Below, one piece after another: positions 25,235 to 34,324 of a DNA stretch of 64,000 nucleotides. A program made the translations under genes and the position numbers. This DNA is from Kaistia hirudinis (lineage in GTDB: Bacteria > Pseudomonadota > Alphaproteobacteria > Rhizobiales > Kaistiaceae). Within the stretch, counting starts at the first letter, position 1. Every line of letters begins with the position of its first letter. The DNA is taken from contig NZ_JACIDS010000006.1 in NCBI RefSeq assembly GCF_014196455.1, forward strand, positions 62,001-126,000. Reading direction: 5' to 3'. The notes under the pieces are model-generated. The model did not search any database and had not been told where the DNA came from. It saw only the letters and a program-made list of their open reading frames with translations.

Positions 25235-28200
25235 TCTGCTGCCTCCTTGTGGGCGAGGGCGTCAGCGGGTTTTTCGAGCCAGTCGACCTCATTCATCTTG
25301 CGGACCACGATGAATTCATCGCGGTTCGAGCCCACGGTCCCGTAATAGTTGAAGCCGTAGGACTGCTGCGCATAGCCGCCGATCATGTGGGTCGGCTTCA
25401 GGATGGTGCGCGTGACCGAGTTATGGATGCCGCCCCGGTTGCCGGTCATCTCGGAACCGGGCGTGTTTATGATCTTCTCCTGCGCGTGATACATCATCAT
25501 CATGCCGGGCTTGACGCGCTGGGAGACGACGGCGCGGGCCGTCAGCGCGCCATTGGCGTTGAAGACCTCGACCCAGTCATTGTCGACGATGCCGGCGCTC
25601 CGCGCGTCCGTCTCGGAGATCCAGACGACCGGGCCGCCACGATTGAGCGTCAGCATCAGCAGATTGTCGGTATAGGTCGAGTGGATGCCCCATTTCTGGT
25701 GCGGGGTGATGAAGTTGAGCACGATCTCCGTGTTGCCGTTCGGCCTTGCTCCCTTGACGGCAGGGATCGTCTTCAGATCGACGGGCGGCTTCCAGGTGAC
25801 GAAGCCCTCGCCGAAGGCCCGCATCCACAAATGATCCTGGTAGAGCTGCTGGCGGCCCGTGAGGGTGCGCCACGGGATCAGTTCGTGCACATTCGTATAG
25901 CCGGCGCTGTAGCAGACCTTCTCGCTCTCGATGCCGGACCAGGTCGGCGAGGAGATGATCTTGCGCGGCTGGGCCTGGATGTCGCGGAAGCGGATCTTCT
26001 CGTCTTCCTTCGCGCGGGCGAGATGAGCGTGCTCGCGCCCGGTCGCCTTCGACAGCGCCTCCCATGCCTTGACCGCGACTTCACCATTCGTCTCCGGCGC
26101 GAGCATGAGGATCACCTCGGTCGCATCGATGTCCGTCTCGATCTTCGGTAGGCCTTTCGCCGGCCCGTCGCGGTGCACGCCGTTGAGCGCGCTGAGCGCC
26201 TCGACCTCGTGCCCCGTCTTCCAGGCGATGCCCTTGCCGCCATTGCCGATCTCGGTCATCAGCGGGCCGAGCGCCGTGAACCGGGCGTGGATCTGCGAAT
26301 AGTCGCGCGTGACGACATTGACCGCGGGCATGGTGCGGCCGGGGATGGGGAGGGTCTCGCCGCGCTTCCAATCCGCGACATCGAAGGGCTGGGCCATCTC
26401 GCCGGGCGTGTCGTGCTGGATCGGCGTGAGCACGACGTCCTCCTCGACGCCGAGCACCTCCGGCGCGATCTCGGAAAAGCGCTTCGCGAGCTCCTTGTAG
26501 ATCTCCCAATCCGAGCGCGCTTCCCAGGCCGGATCCACCGCCGCCGAGAGCGGATGGATGAAGGGATGCATGTCGGAGGTGTTGAGGTCGTTCTTCTCGT
26601 ACCAGGTCGCGGTCGGCAGCACGATGTCGGAATAGACGCAGGTCGTGGACATGCGGAAATCGAGCGTGACGAGCAGGTCGAGCTTTCCCTCCGGCGCCTC
26701 CTCGTGCCAGACGATTTCGGTGTTGCGCACGGCGCCGTCGGCGCCGAGATCCTTGCCCATGACGCCATGCGTGGTGCCGAGCAGGTGCTTCAGGAAGTAT
26801 TCGTGGCCCTTTCCGGATGAGCCGAGCAGGTTGGAGCGCCACACGAACATGTTGCGCGGCCAGTTCGCCGGATCGTCCGGGTCGTGACACGAGAGCCCCA
26901 GTTCGCCGGATTTCAGCGCCTTGGCGACATAGTCCTTCGGCTCGATCCCGGCGTCGCGGGCGCGGGCCGCGAGGTCGAGCGGGTTCTGCTTCAGCTGCGG
27001 CGCGGAAGGCAGCCAGCCCATGCGCTCGGCACGGACGTTGAAGTCGATGAAGCTCGCCTTCCAGTCGCCCTCCGGCGCGGTCGGCGACAGGATCTCGGCC
27101 GCCGTCACCGTCTCGTAGCGCCACTGGTCGGTATGGGCATAGAAGAACGAGGTCGCGTTCTGGTGCCGCGGCGGACGCGACCAGTCGAGCCCGAAGGCGA
27201 GCGGCGTCCAGCCGGTCTGCGGCCTCAGCTTCTCCTGCCCGACATAGTGCGACCAGCCGCCGCCCGACTTGCCGACGGCGCCACAGAACACCAGGAGGTT
27301 GATCACCCCCCGGTAGCCCATATCCATGTGGTACCAGTGGTTCATGCCCGCGCCGATGATGATCATCGAGCGGCCGTCGGTCTTCTCGGCATTGGTCGCG
27401 AATTCGCGCGCCACGGTGATGATGGCGTCGCGCTTGACGCCCGTGATCCGCTCCGCCCAGGCCGGGGTGAAGGGGACGTCCTCGTCGTAGGACGAGGCGA
27501 CATTGTCGCCGCCGAAGCCGCGGTCGAGGCCGTAATTGGCCATCATGAGATCATAGACCGTGGCGACGGTCGCCGTGCCGCCCTCGGCGGTCGCGATGGT
27601 CATGACCGGCACGTTGCGGGTCAGGATCTCCGGGTGGTCCGTCGCGACGAAATGCTCGCTGGCCCGGCGGCCGAAATAGGGGAAGTCGACGGCCGCGACC
27701 TCGTCGCCGGCGAGGGAGAGCTTCAGGCGCGTGTCCCGCCCCGCTCCGTCCTTCTCCTCGAGGTTCCACTTGCCGCTCTCGCCCCAGCGATAACCGACGG
27801 AGCCGAGCGGGGCGACGAGCGCGCCGCTCGCCTCGTCGATCGCGACCGTCTTCCATTCGGGATTGTTGATCTCGCCGAGCGAACCCGCGATCTCGGACGC
27901 GCGCAGCAGGCGCTCGGGCACCAGGCGGCCGTCGCGCTGGGTGAGGCGGACGAGGAACGGCATATCCGTGAAACGGCGCAGATAATCGTCGAAATAGGGG
28001 ACCTGCCGTTCGAGGTGATACTCGCGCAGGATCACGTGGCCCATGGCCAGCGCCAGCGCGGCGTCCGTGCCCTGCTTCGGGTTCAGCCAGATATCGGCGA
28101 ACTTGGTCGCCTCGGCATAGTCCGGGCTGACGACGGCGCTCTTCGTGCCCTTGTAGCGGACCTCGGTATAGAAATGCGCATCGGGCGTGCGCGTCTGCGG

Positions 28201-28968
28201 GACGTTGGAACCCCAGAGGATGATGAAGCCGGCATTGTACCAGTCGGCGCTCTCCGGAACGTCGGTCTGCTCGCCCCAGGTCTGCGGGCTCGCCGGCGGC
28301 AGGTCGCAGTACCAGTCATAGAAGGAGAGGCAGACGCCGCCGATCAGCGAGAGGTAGCGCGCCCCGGCGGCATAGGAGACCATGGACATCGCCGGGATCG
28401 GCGAGAAGCCGATGACGCGGTCGGGACCGTGCTTGCGGATCGTATAGGCATTGGCGGCGGCGATGATCTCGTTCGCCTCGTCCCATGTCGCACGCACGAA
28501 GCCGCCGTGGCCGCGGATGGAGGTGTAGGATTTGCGCTTGCCTTCGTCCTCGACGATCGAGGCCCAGGCGGCGACGGGCGGCAGGCTCGCTCGCGCGGCA
28601 CGCCACAGGCGCAGCAGGCGGCTACGGATCATCGGATATTTCACCCGCGCGCCGGAATAGAGATACCAGCTGTAGGACGCGCCGCGCGAGCAGCCGCGTG
28701 GTTCATGGTTCGGAAGGTCGGGCCGCGTGCGGGGATAGTCGGTCTGCTGCGTCTCCCAGGTGACGATCCCGCCCTTGACGTAGATCTTCCACGAGCAGGA
28801 GCCGGTGCAGTTCACGCCATGGGTGGAGCGCACGATCTTGTCGTGCTGCCAGCGCTTGCGATAGCCGTCCTCCCAGGAGCGGTCCTCGGCGGTGACGACG
28901 CCGTGGCCGTCCGAGAACGTGTCGATGTTCTTGCGAAAGAAGGTCAGGCGGTCGAGGAAATGCGACAT
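25231..28968 (-). CDS. narG: Respiratory nitrate reductase alpha subunit NarG
   Basis: 1245 aa, full length. The N-terminal FS0 cluster has His as first ligand (HGVNCTGSCSW, with the fourth Cys in PRGCSRG), typical of membrane-bound nitrate reductases rather than NapA. The molybdopterin domain follows, with NYDLCD-like YNAGFIILWGSNVPQTRTPD and the C-terminal cofactor-binding part. It reduces nitrate to nitrite in the cytoplasm using bis-MGD. It is the second gene of the run, 28 bp after narK. Confidence 0.97.
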   Translation of the reverse strand: MSHFLDRLTFFRKNIDTFSDGHGVVTAEDRSWEDGYRKRWQHDKIVRSTHGVNCTGSCSWKIYVKGGIVTWETQQTDYPRTRPDLPNHEPRGCSRGASYSWYLYSGARVKYPMIRSRLLRLWRAARASLPPVAAWASIVEDEGKRKSYTSIRGHGGFVRATWDEANEIIAAANAYTIRKHGPDRVIGFSPIPAMSMVSYAAGARYLSLIGGVCLSFYDWYCDLPPASPQTWGEQTDVPESADWYNAGFIILWGSNVPQTRTPDAHFYTEVRYKGTKSAVVSPDYAEATKFADIWLNPKQGTDAALALAMGHVILREYHLERQVPYFDDYLRRFTDMPFLVRLTQRDGRLVPERLLRASEIAGSLGEINNPEWKTVAIDEASGALVAPLGSVGYRWGESGKWNLEEKDGAGRDTRLKLSLAGDEVAAVDFPYFGRRASEHFVATDHPEILTRNVPVMTIATAEGGTATVATVYDLMMANYGLDRGFGGDNVASSYDEDVPFTPAWAERITGVKRDAIITVAREFATNAEKTDGRSMIIIGAGMNHWYHMDMGYRGVINLLVFCGAVGKSGGGWSHYVGQEKLRPQTGWTPLAFGLDWSRPPRHQNATSFFYAHTDQWRYETVTAAEILSPTAPEGDWKASFIDFNVRAERMGWLPSAPQLKQNPLDLAARARDAGIEPKDYVAKALKSGELGLSCHDPDDPANWPRNMFVWRSNLLGSSGKGHEYFLKHLLGTTHGVMGKDLGADGAVRNTEIVWHEEAPEGKLDLLVTLDFRMSTTCVYSDIVLPTATWYEKNDLNTSDMHPFIHPLSAAVDPAWEARSDWEIYKELAKRFSEIAPEVLGVEEDVVLTPIQHDTPGEMAQPFDVADWKRGETLPIPGRTMPAVNVVTRDYSQIHARFTALGPLMTEIGNGGKGIAWKTGHEVEALSALNGVHRDGPAKGLPKIETDIDATEVILMLAPETNGEVAVKAWEALSKATGREHAHLARAKEDEKIRFRDIQAQPRKIISSPTWSGIESEKVCYSAGYTNVHELIPWRTLTGRQQLYQDHLWMRAFGEGFVTWKPPVDLKTIPAVKGARPNGNTEIVLNFITPHQKWGIHSTYTDNLLMLTLNRGGPVVWISETDARSAGIVDNDWVEVFNANGALTARAVVSQRVKPGMMMMYHAQEKIINTPGSEMTGNRGGIHNSVTRTILKPTHMIGGYAQQSYGFNYYGTVGSNRDEFIVVRKMNEVDWLEKPADALAHKEAAE

Positions 28969-28996
28969 GGGTGTGGTCCCTTGTTTCGCGAATGGA

Positions 28997-31738
28997 TCAG
29001 GCTGTCCGGGCCGGGCGCATGACGGCGCCGCGGCGGGCCCGCTCGACGTCGTGCAGCAGGCCGCCCTTGCGGGCGTAGACGAGCCAGGTGATGGCGAGGC
29101 AGCTCACATAGAAGGCGAGGAAACCCCAGAGCGCGGCCTCGGCGCCGCCCGTGAGCGCGATCGAGGTGCCGAAGCCCTTGGGGATGAAGAAGGCGCCGAA
29201 GGCAGCGATCGCCGAGGTGAAGCCCGTGATGGCGGCGGCTTCCTTGTCGGCCTGCCGGCGGCGCGCCTCGGCGTCGGCACCCGGCATCAGCCGATCCATC
29301 TCTTTCGCGCAGATCGCCGGGATCATCTGGAAGGTCGAGGCATTTCCGACGCCCGTCGCGAAGAACAGCAGCAGGAAGGCGCCGAAGAAGCCCCAGAACG
29401 CGCCCGGCTGGTCCTTGATGCCGATGAACCAGAGCACGCCGCCGCAGCCGGCCATCATCAGGACGAAGACGAACAGCGTGACGCGCGCCCCACCATAGCG
29501 ATCGGCGAGCCAGCCGGTTCCCGAACGGGAGAGCGCGCCGATGAGCGGCCCGAGAAAGGCCAGCGACAACGCGTTGACCTCGGGGAACAGCATCTTGGCG
29601 AGCAAAGGGAAGCCGGCGGAGAAGCCGATGAACGAGCCGAAGGTGCCGGTGTAGAGCCAGCACATGATCCAGTTGTGCCGGCGCTGGAAGATCACCGCCT
29701 GCTCGGCGAAGGACGCCTTTGCTGAGGCAATGTCGTTCATGCCGAACCAGGAGGCGAAGGCAGAGAGCACGATGAACGGCACGAAGACGAAGCCGGCATT
29801 CTGCAGCCATAGCGGCGTTTCGCCCGCCGCGCCCTTCGCCATTGTCGGATCGCCGCCGAGAGCGCCGAACACGCCGGCCGTGATCACGAGCGGCACGACG
29901 AACTGGACGACGCTGACGCCGAGATTGCCGAGCCCGGCATTGAGGGCCAGCGCGTTGCCCTTCTCCGCCTTCGGAAAGAAGAACGAGATATTGGCCATGG
30001 AGGACGCGAAATTGCCGCCGCCGAAGCCGCAGAGCAGCGCGAGGATCAGCAGGACGACATAGGGCGTGTCCGGATTCTGCACCGCATAGCCGATCCCGAC
30101 GGCCGGGATGACCAGCGACCAGGTGGTGAGCGTGGTCCACAGGCGGCCGCCGAAGATCGGCACCATGAAGGAATAGAAGATGCGCAGCACCGCGCCGGAG
30201 ATGCCCGGCAGTGCGGCGAGCAGGAAGAGCTGGTCGGTCGAGAGCGCGAAGCCGACGAGCGGCAGCTTGGCGACGACCACCGACCAGACCTGCCAGACCG
30301 CGAAGGACAGCAGCAGCGCGGGGATGGAGAGGAACAGGTTGCGGCGCGCGATGGGCCGGCCGACGGTCTTCCAGAAGACGGGGTCCTCGGGCCGCCAGTC
30401 GGTCAGGACGGACGTGCCCGTCTTGGGCACGGCGACGGGCGCCGGCATGTCCTGCATCTCGGGGAAGGGCGGCAGCTTTGCGAGCGCCGCGCCGGCCGCG
30501 TTCTTCTCCATCTGCGCGATGGCGATGCGCATCCAGATGAGCGAGACGCTCACGAGGACGAAGAGCGCCATGAAGCAGCTCGTCCAGAGGCCGGTGAGAT
30601 CGAGCAGGATGCCGAACAGGATCGGCAGGACGAAGCCGCCGAGCCCGCCGATCATGCCGACGAGGCCGCCGACCGAGCCGACATGGTTCGGATAATAGAC
30701 GGGGATGTGCTTGTAGACGGCCGCCTTGCCGAGGGCCATGAAGAAGCCCAGCACGAAGATTGCGACGATGAAGCCGGGAAGCCCCATGGCGAGGCGGAAG
30801 GCGTAGTCGCCGCCCGCTCCGTGCACGACATAGTCGGTCGGCGGATAGGAGAGGACGAACGTCGCCACGATGCCGACAAGGAACGTCCAGGTCAGCACGC
30901 GCCGGGCACCATAGGTGTCGGAGAGATGCCCGCCATAGGCACGGAACAGGCTCGCGGGCACCGAGAAGAATGCGGCGATCATGCCCGCTATCTTGATGTC
31001 CAGCCCGTAGACGTTGATCAGATATTGCGGCAGCCACAGCGCCAGCGCGACGAAGGCGCCGAAGACGAAGAAATAGTACAGCGAGAAGCGCCAGACCTGG
31101 ACGTTCTTCAGCGGTTCGAGCTCAAGCCAGGCGCTCTTCGGCGGCTCACCGCGGCGCTTCTGTTCCGCATGCACCGGATCGTCGCGCGTGGTGAGATAGA
31201 AGATGACGGCCATGGCGGCGAGGGCGATGGCCCAGACCTGCGCGACGGTCTGCCAACCGAAGGCGACCAGCACGAAGGGCGCGAGGAATTTCGTCACCGC
31301 CGAGCCGACATTGCCGGCTCCGAAGATACCGAGCGCGAGTCCCTGCTTCTCCGGCGGGTAGAAGCGGGACACATAGGCGACGCCGACGGAGAAAGAACCG
31401 CCGGCGATGCCCACGCCGAGCGCTGCGAGCAGCATCTGCGGATAGGTCGTGGCGTAGGCGAGCAGGAAGGTCGCGACCGCGGCCGCCAGCATGGTCGCCG
31501 CGAAGATGAGGCGCCCGCCATGGCGGTCTGCCAGGATGCCGAGGGGGACGCGCAGCAGCGAGCCGGCCAGGATCGGCGTCCCGACCAGGAGGCCGAACTG
31601 CGTCTCGGTCAGGCCGAGATCGGACCGTATGCGGATACCGATGATCGCGAAGATCGTCCATACTGCGAAGCACGCCGTGAAGCCGGCCGTGCTCATGCCG
31701 AGGATCCGCCCGGCATCGGGATGTGAGGTCGTCGCCAT
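28997..31738 (-). CDS. narK: NarK1-NarK2 fused nitrate/nitrite transporter
   Basis: 913 aa with about 24 membrane helices, i.e. two complete MFS units in one chain. The first half (to ~residue 410) is a NarK1-type nitrate symporter. The second (from ~residue 455, LFLSIPALLLSFAVWQVWSV) is a NarK2-type nitrate/nitrite antiporter. MFS signature loops occur in both (GILADRHGGR; GWLADRYGGAR). Such fusions are known from Paracoccus and relatives. It is the first gene of the nar run, downstream of Fnr-type boxes. Confidence 0.95.
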   Translation of the reverse strand: MATTSHPDAGRILGMSTAGFTACFAVWTIFAIIGIRIRSDLGLTETQFGLLVGTPILAGSLLRVPLGILADRHGGRLIFAATMLAAAVATFLLAYATTYPQMLLAALGVGIAGGSFSVGVAYVSRFYPPEKQGLALGIFGAGNVGSAVTKFLAPFVLVAFGWQTVAQVWAIALAAMAVIFYLTTRDDPVHAEQKRRGEPPKSAWLELEPLKNVQVWRFSLYYFFVFGAFVALALWLPQYLINVYGLDIKIAGMIAAFFSVPASLFRAYGGHLSDTYGARRVLTWTFLVGIVATFVLSYPPTDYVVHGAGGDYAFRLAMGLPGFIVAIFVLGFFMALGKAAVYKHIPVYYPNHVGSVGGLVGMIGGLGGFVLPILFGILLDLTGLWTSCFMALFVLVSVSLIWMRIAIAQMEKNAAGAALAKLPPFPEMQDMPAPVAVPKTGTSVLTDWRPEDPVFWKTVGRPIARRNLFLSIPALLLSFAVWQVWSVVVAKLPLVGFALSTDQLFLLAALPGISGAVLRIFYSFMVPIFGGRLWTTLTTWSLVIPAVGIGYAVQNPDTPYVVLLILALLCGFGGGNFASSMANISFFFPKAEKGNALALNAGLGNLGVSVVQFVVPLVITAGVFGALGGDPTMAKGAAGETPLWLQNAGFVFVPFIVLSAFASWFGMNDIASAKASFAEQAVIFQRRHNWIMCWLYTGTFGSFIGFSAGFPLLAKMLFPEVNALSLAFLGPLIGALSRSGTGWLADRYGGARVTLFVFVLMMAGCGGVLWFIGIKDQPGAFWGFFGAFLLLFFATGVGNASTFQMIPAICAKEMDRLMPGADAEARRRQADKEAAAITGFTSAIAAFGAFFIPKGFGTSIALTGGAEAALWGFLAFYVSCLAITWLVYARKGGLLHDVERARRGAVMRPARTA

Positions 31739-31842
31739 TCGTCGGAACTCTCTTGCGATCGGAGCGCTCGGGCCTAGGCGGCGAAACTGTGCCGCGCTCG
31801 GTCCAGCCCTAGGCAGGCTGAGCCACGGAACGGGTCGGTGTT

Positions 31843-31900
31843 TTGATTGATGTCAATTTATGACGTGATTTTTATCACGCGTATAGGTGATATAAGTCAC
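31843..31900. promoter_or_regulatory. Three Fnr/Crp-type dyads, 22 bp apart, in the narK-narR intergenic region
   Basis: Box 1 (31843-31856) reads TTGATTGATGTCAA, 9 of 10 positions of an Fnr site. Box 2 (31864-31879) is the perfect dyad CGTGATTTTTATCACG. Box 3 (31887-31900) is GTGATATAAGTCAC. Their centres are exactly 22 bp apart, about two helical turns, so all lie on one side of the DNA. They sit ~105 bp from narK and within 80 bp of narR, consistent with control of both by Fnr-, Dnr- or NarR-type proteins. Confidence 0.78.
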
Positions 31901-31918
31901 GAAAAAGGAAGGCTGGGA

Positions 31919-32653
31919 GTGCACGATACGATCACGACGGTAGCCGAGGCCGAGACGCTGCCGATCTTCGCCCGACTGTCACCCGAGCGGCGGCAGGACC
32001 TGCTCGCGAATGCCATCCTGCACAGTGTCCCGCCGGGTGCCGTGCTGTTCGAGCAGGGCGAGGTGCCGAATTTCCAGCTGATCGTGATCGCCGGCTCCGC
32101 GCAGCTCCTCGGGCGGTCCGCCGCCGGCCGCGAGGTGCTGATCGAAACCGTGCGGGCGCCCGACCTGATCATCCCAGCAGCCGTGGTCAGCGGCGCGCCC
32201 TATCTGATGCAGGCGCGCGTGCCCGAGCCCTCGCGCTTCCTTCTTGTCCAGGCGGATGCCTTCCGCAGCGCGGTCGCCGCGGATCCGGGGTTGGCCCACG
32301 CGGTGATCGGCTCGCTCGCGACGCAGTTCCGTCGGATGGTTCGGCAGGTCAAGAACCTGAAGCTCCGCTCCACGACGGAGCGCGTCGGCTGCTATGTGCT
32401 CGCGCTCCGGGCACGGCAGGGAACGCCCGACCGGGCCGTGCTTCCATATGAGAAGACGCTGATCGCCTCCGAACTGGGCATGACGCGCGAATCCTTCTCC
32501 CGGACGCTCGCGAGTCTCGAGCAATCGGGACTCCAGGTGGAAGGCCAGACGATCCTCATCCGCGACGCGGCGAATCTCGCCGCAGTCTGCCATCCGGATC
32601 CACTGATCGACGACGATTTGTTCGGACGTGCATTGGAGTACGCCAACCAGTAA
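31919..32653 (+). CDS. narR: Crp/Fnr-family regulator (NarR-like)
   Basis: 244 aa from GTG 31919, chosen because AAGGAAGG lies 6 nt upstream and the earlier in-frame codons fall in operator DNA. It has an N-terminal cyclic-nucleotide-type beta barrel, a dimerisation helix (AQ-like LATQFRRMVRQVKNLK) and a C-terminal HTH (IASELGMTRESFSRTLASL) with the Fnr-type E-SR recognition pattern. The N-terminal cysteines of Fnr are absent, so it does not bind an O2-sensing Fe-S cluster; NarR of Paracoccus is like this and responds to nitrate/nitrite. It is divergent from narK and likely the operon's activator. Confidence 0.85.
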   Translation: MHDTITTVAEAETLPIFARLSPERRQDLLANAILHSVPPGAVLFEQGEVPNFQLIVIAGSAQLLGRSAAGREVLIETVRAPDLIIPAAVVSGAPYLMQARVPEPSRFLLVQADAFRSAVAADPGLAHAVIGSLATQFRRMVRQVKNLKLRSTTERVGCYVLALRARQGTPDRAVLPYEKTLIASELGMTRESFSRTLASLEQSGLQVEGQTILIRDAANLAAVCHPDPLIDDDLFGRALEYANQ

Positions 32654-32699
32654 GTGCCTTCAGACGCGCCAACTGAGATCGGGCATATCCCCGCCTCGC

Positions 32700-32730
32700 C
32701 GGTCACGATCGGGTCACCGCTTGAAATTCC
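32700..32730 (+). repeat. Island right-end-like segment, copy 1
   Basis: 31 bp that match 37926-37956 at 28 positions. It holds GGTCACG (32701) and GGTCACC (32712), 11 bp apart, followed by GAAATTCC. It lies between narR and a tRNA remnant. It looks like the right end of one inserted element. Confidence 0.6.
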
Positions 32731-32767
32731 CACATGGCGCAACTCCCTACGTTGAATTTCGGCCCCA

Positions 32768-32782
32768 TCGCCCGCTCCAATT
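32768..32782 (+). repeat. tRNA-Gly 3'-end remnant (att scar)
   Basis: TCGCCCGCTCCAATT is identical to the end of tRNA-Gly including the CCA and following bases; the rest of the tRNA is gone. It marks an internal, decayed integration junction, supported by the right-end-like repeat 38 bp upstream and integrase debris just downstream. Confidence 0.6.
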
Positions 32783-32820
32783 CCACGAGCATCGACAAAG
32801 GCTTGACGGCCTACCGCTGA

Positions 32821-33027
32821 CTACGCGTTCCCCAGGTTCTCCATCGCGTTCCCCATGCTGTTTACGACTCGTTCTTCGCCCGGCGATGCGCGGTCCGAAG
32901 TATCGCGATCTTGTCGCTCTTGCCGCGCCCCGCGGTTATAGCGCGACGTCGTCGAAGCCTGAGAATGGCCGACGGCGCCGCGTATATCGTCGAGCGGCGC
33001 CCCGGCATCCTCGGCTTCCGTGACAGC
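32821..33027 (-). pseudogene. Tyrosine-integrase C-terminal remnant
   Basis: The frame encodes DAGAPLDDIRGAVGHSQAST followed by TSRYNRG. This is the H-x8-Y active-site end of a tyrosine recombinase, with a short tail to the stop at 32821. All upstream catalytic parts are missing. It is distinct from the intact integrase at 9779-11026 and sits next to the decayed att scar, so it probably belonged to an older element. Confidence 0.6.
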
Positions 33028-33053
33028 GCCTGCGCGCGTCCACGATCCGGACC

Positions 33054-33194
33054 GAATCGGGATTGCCGGCCATCGCTGCGATCGCCCTTCGCCGCCTCCA
33101 CGGCCTCGGTCATCTCCGATTCGAGAGCCTCCCGCAGGACGGCTCTGACGACATCGCACAGCCCATCGGGGTGCTGCGAGAAAGGCTCCTTCAC
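33054..33194 (-). pseudogene. IS256-type transposase N-terminal remnant
   Basis: From GTG 33194 the frame reads FSQHPDGLCDVVRAVLREAL, then ESEMTEAVEAAKGDR, like the start of IS256/ISRm3-type transposases. It then loses similarity and runs into the integrase remnant. No catalytic DDE part or terminal inverted repeats are left. The gap 33195-33394 shows nothing further. Confidence 0.5.
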
Positions 33195-33394
33195 GGCCGC
33201 TACCCCCGGCTAGGTCTCGCGCCTGGTCATGGCGAGGCTCCGACTGGAGTGAGCGACGTGCCGAACATCACCAGCCGGACATGGCCAACCCCGGATCTTG
33301 CAGAACTCCCTGAACACGCTCTGTAGCCGCTGGCGTTGTCGGCATTGGCGCTGCGGCAGAGGGCGCCAAACAGGCGAGGCTCAGGCCGAAGGGA

Positions 33395-34324
33395 CTACGA
33401 TGTCGTGTGGTCCCGGAAATAGTCTCGTTCGGCTATCTTGGCGTGGCTTCGGAACGCCAGGGCTGCGTCGGGAAGCCTGCGTCCGCGAGCGGACATGAGC
33501 CCTTGCCGGATCGTCAGCCAGGGTGGGTGGAACGGCAGTTCGACCAGCTGACCTGATGCGAGTTGCGGGTCGCACAATCCGGGCGGCATGACGCACACCG
33601 CATCCGAGACCGTGACGACATCGATCATCGAGCGCGGCGTTGCCGATTCGATTGTCGGGAGGAAAAACCGTCCATCGTCCGACAGATTGCCGAGCCGGCT
33701 GCCCGTCGGCATGAAACGGCTGACGCGGCCCGGGAGGCGCGGTGCTGCGAAGCTGAACTCCGCAAAATCTTCGATTGTCAGCGCGCCGCGTCCCGCGAGC
33801 TTGTGCCCGGGGCGAACGAAGGCGGCACCCTGGCGTTCCGGAAACCGCTCCACGACGACGTCCGGACGCTGTTCCGCCTCGCTGCATTCGCCGATCGCCA
33901 GATGACATTCGCCGTCGAGGACCGCGTCGACGAGTTTCCACCAGTCGATCTCTCTCATGCTGATCGATATGTCCGGAAGCGCCTCGGTGAAGGCGGCGAT
34001 CGCCGAGGGCACCCAGGACTGCGATGCGAAGGCCCCGGCACAAAGGCGAAGCTCCCCATTCGATCTGTGCCGGATCCGGGCGACGCCGGCCCGGAAGTCG
34101 TCATGTGCCCCGAGCAGTCTTTCAGCTTCGCGCAGGATGAGTTCGCCCTCGTGCGTGATTGTCACGCCCTGGCGATCCCGCTCGAAAAGGGCACAACCGA
34201 GGTCCTCCTCCAGGGTCTGGATTCGCCGTGACAATTGCGACTGGCTGACCCCGAGGATCAGCGCGGCGCGGCGAAAATTGCCATGTCTGGCCACCGCCTG
34301 CGCGTATCGCAGCGCGTCGTACAA
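33395..34324 (-). CDS. LysR-family transcriptional regulator
   Basis: 309 aa from TTG 34324, with AGGAGGG 6 nt upstream; no ATG fits. The N-terminal winged HTH reads ALRYAQAVARHGNFRRAALI, then LGVSQSQLSRRIQTLEEDLG, followed by a typical effector-binding domain. It is divergent from the first DUF1254-type gene, with 375 bp between, the classic arrangement for control of the neighbour. The effector is unknown. Confidence 0.9.
   Translation of the reverse strand: MYDALRYAQAVARHGNFRRAALILGVSQSQLSRRIQTLEEDLGCALFERDRQGVTITHEGELILREAERLLGAHDDFRAGVARIRHRSNGELRLCAGAFASQSWVPSAIAAFTEALPDISISMREIDWWKLVDAVLDGECHLAIGECSEAEQRPDVVVERFPERQGAAFVRPGHKLAGRGALTIEDFAEFSFAAPRLPGRVSRFMPTGSRLGNLSDDGRFFLPTIESATPRSMIDVVTVSDAVCVMPPGLCDPQLASGQLVELPFHPPWLTIRQGLMSARGRRLPDAALAFRSHAKIAERDYFRDHTTS

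Noticed and set aside
25231-28968. Periplasmic nitrate reductase (NapA).
   Set aside because: No twin-arginine signal like that of NapA, the first Fe-S ligand is His, and narH, narJ and narI follow. It is NarG.
26884-29022. A 712-codon open frame antisense to narG.
   Set aside because: It mirrors the codon bias of the real minus-strand gene in high-GC DNA, has an Arg/Ala/Gly-rich composition and no recognisable domain. The same reasoning removes the other long antisense frames, such as 40180-43242 and 51125-53437.
31847-31918. Longer N-terminus for the NarR-like protein from ATG 31847.
   Set aside because: It would place all three dyads in or at the coding sequence, and it lacks a ribosome-binding site; GTG 31919 has AAGGAAGG at the right distance.
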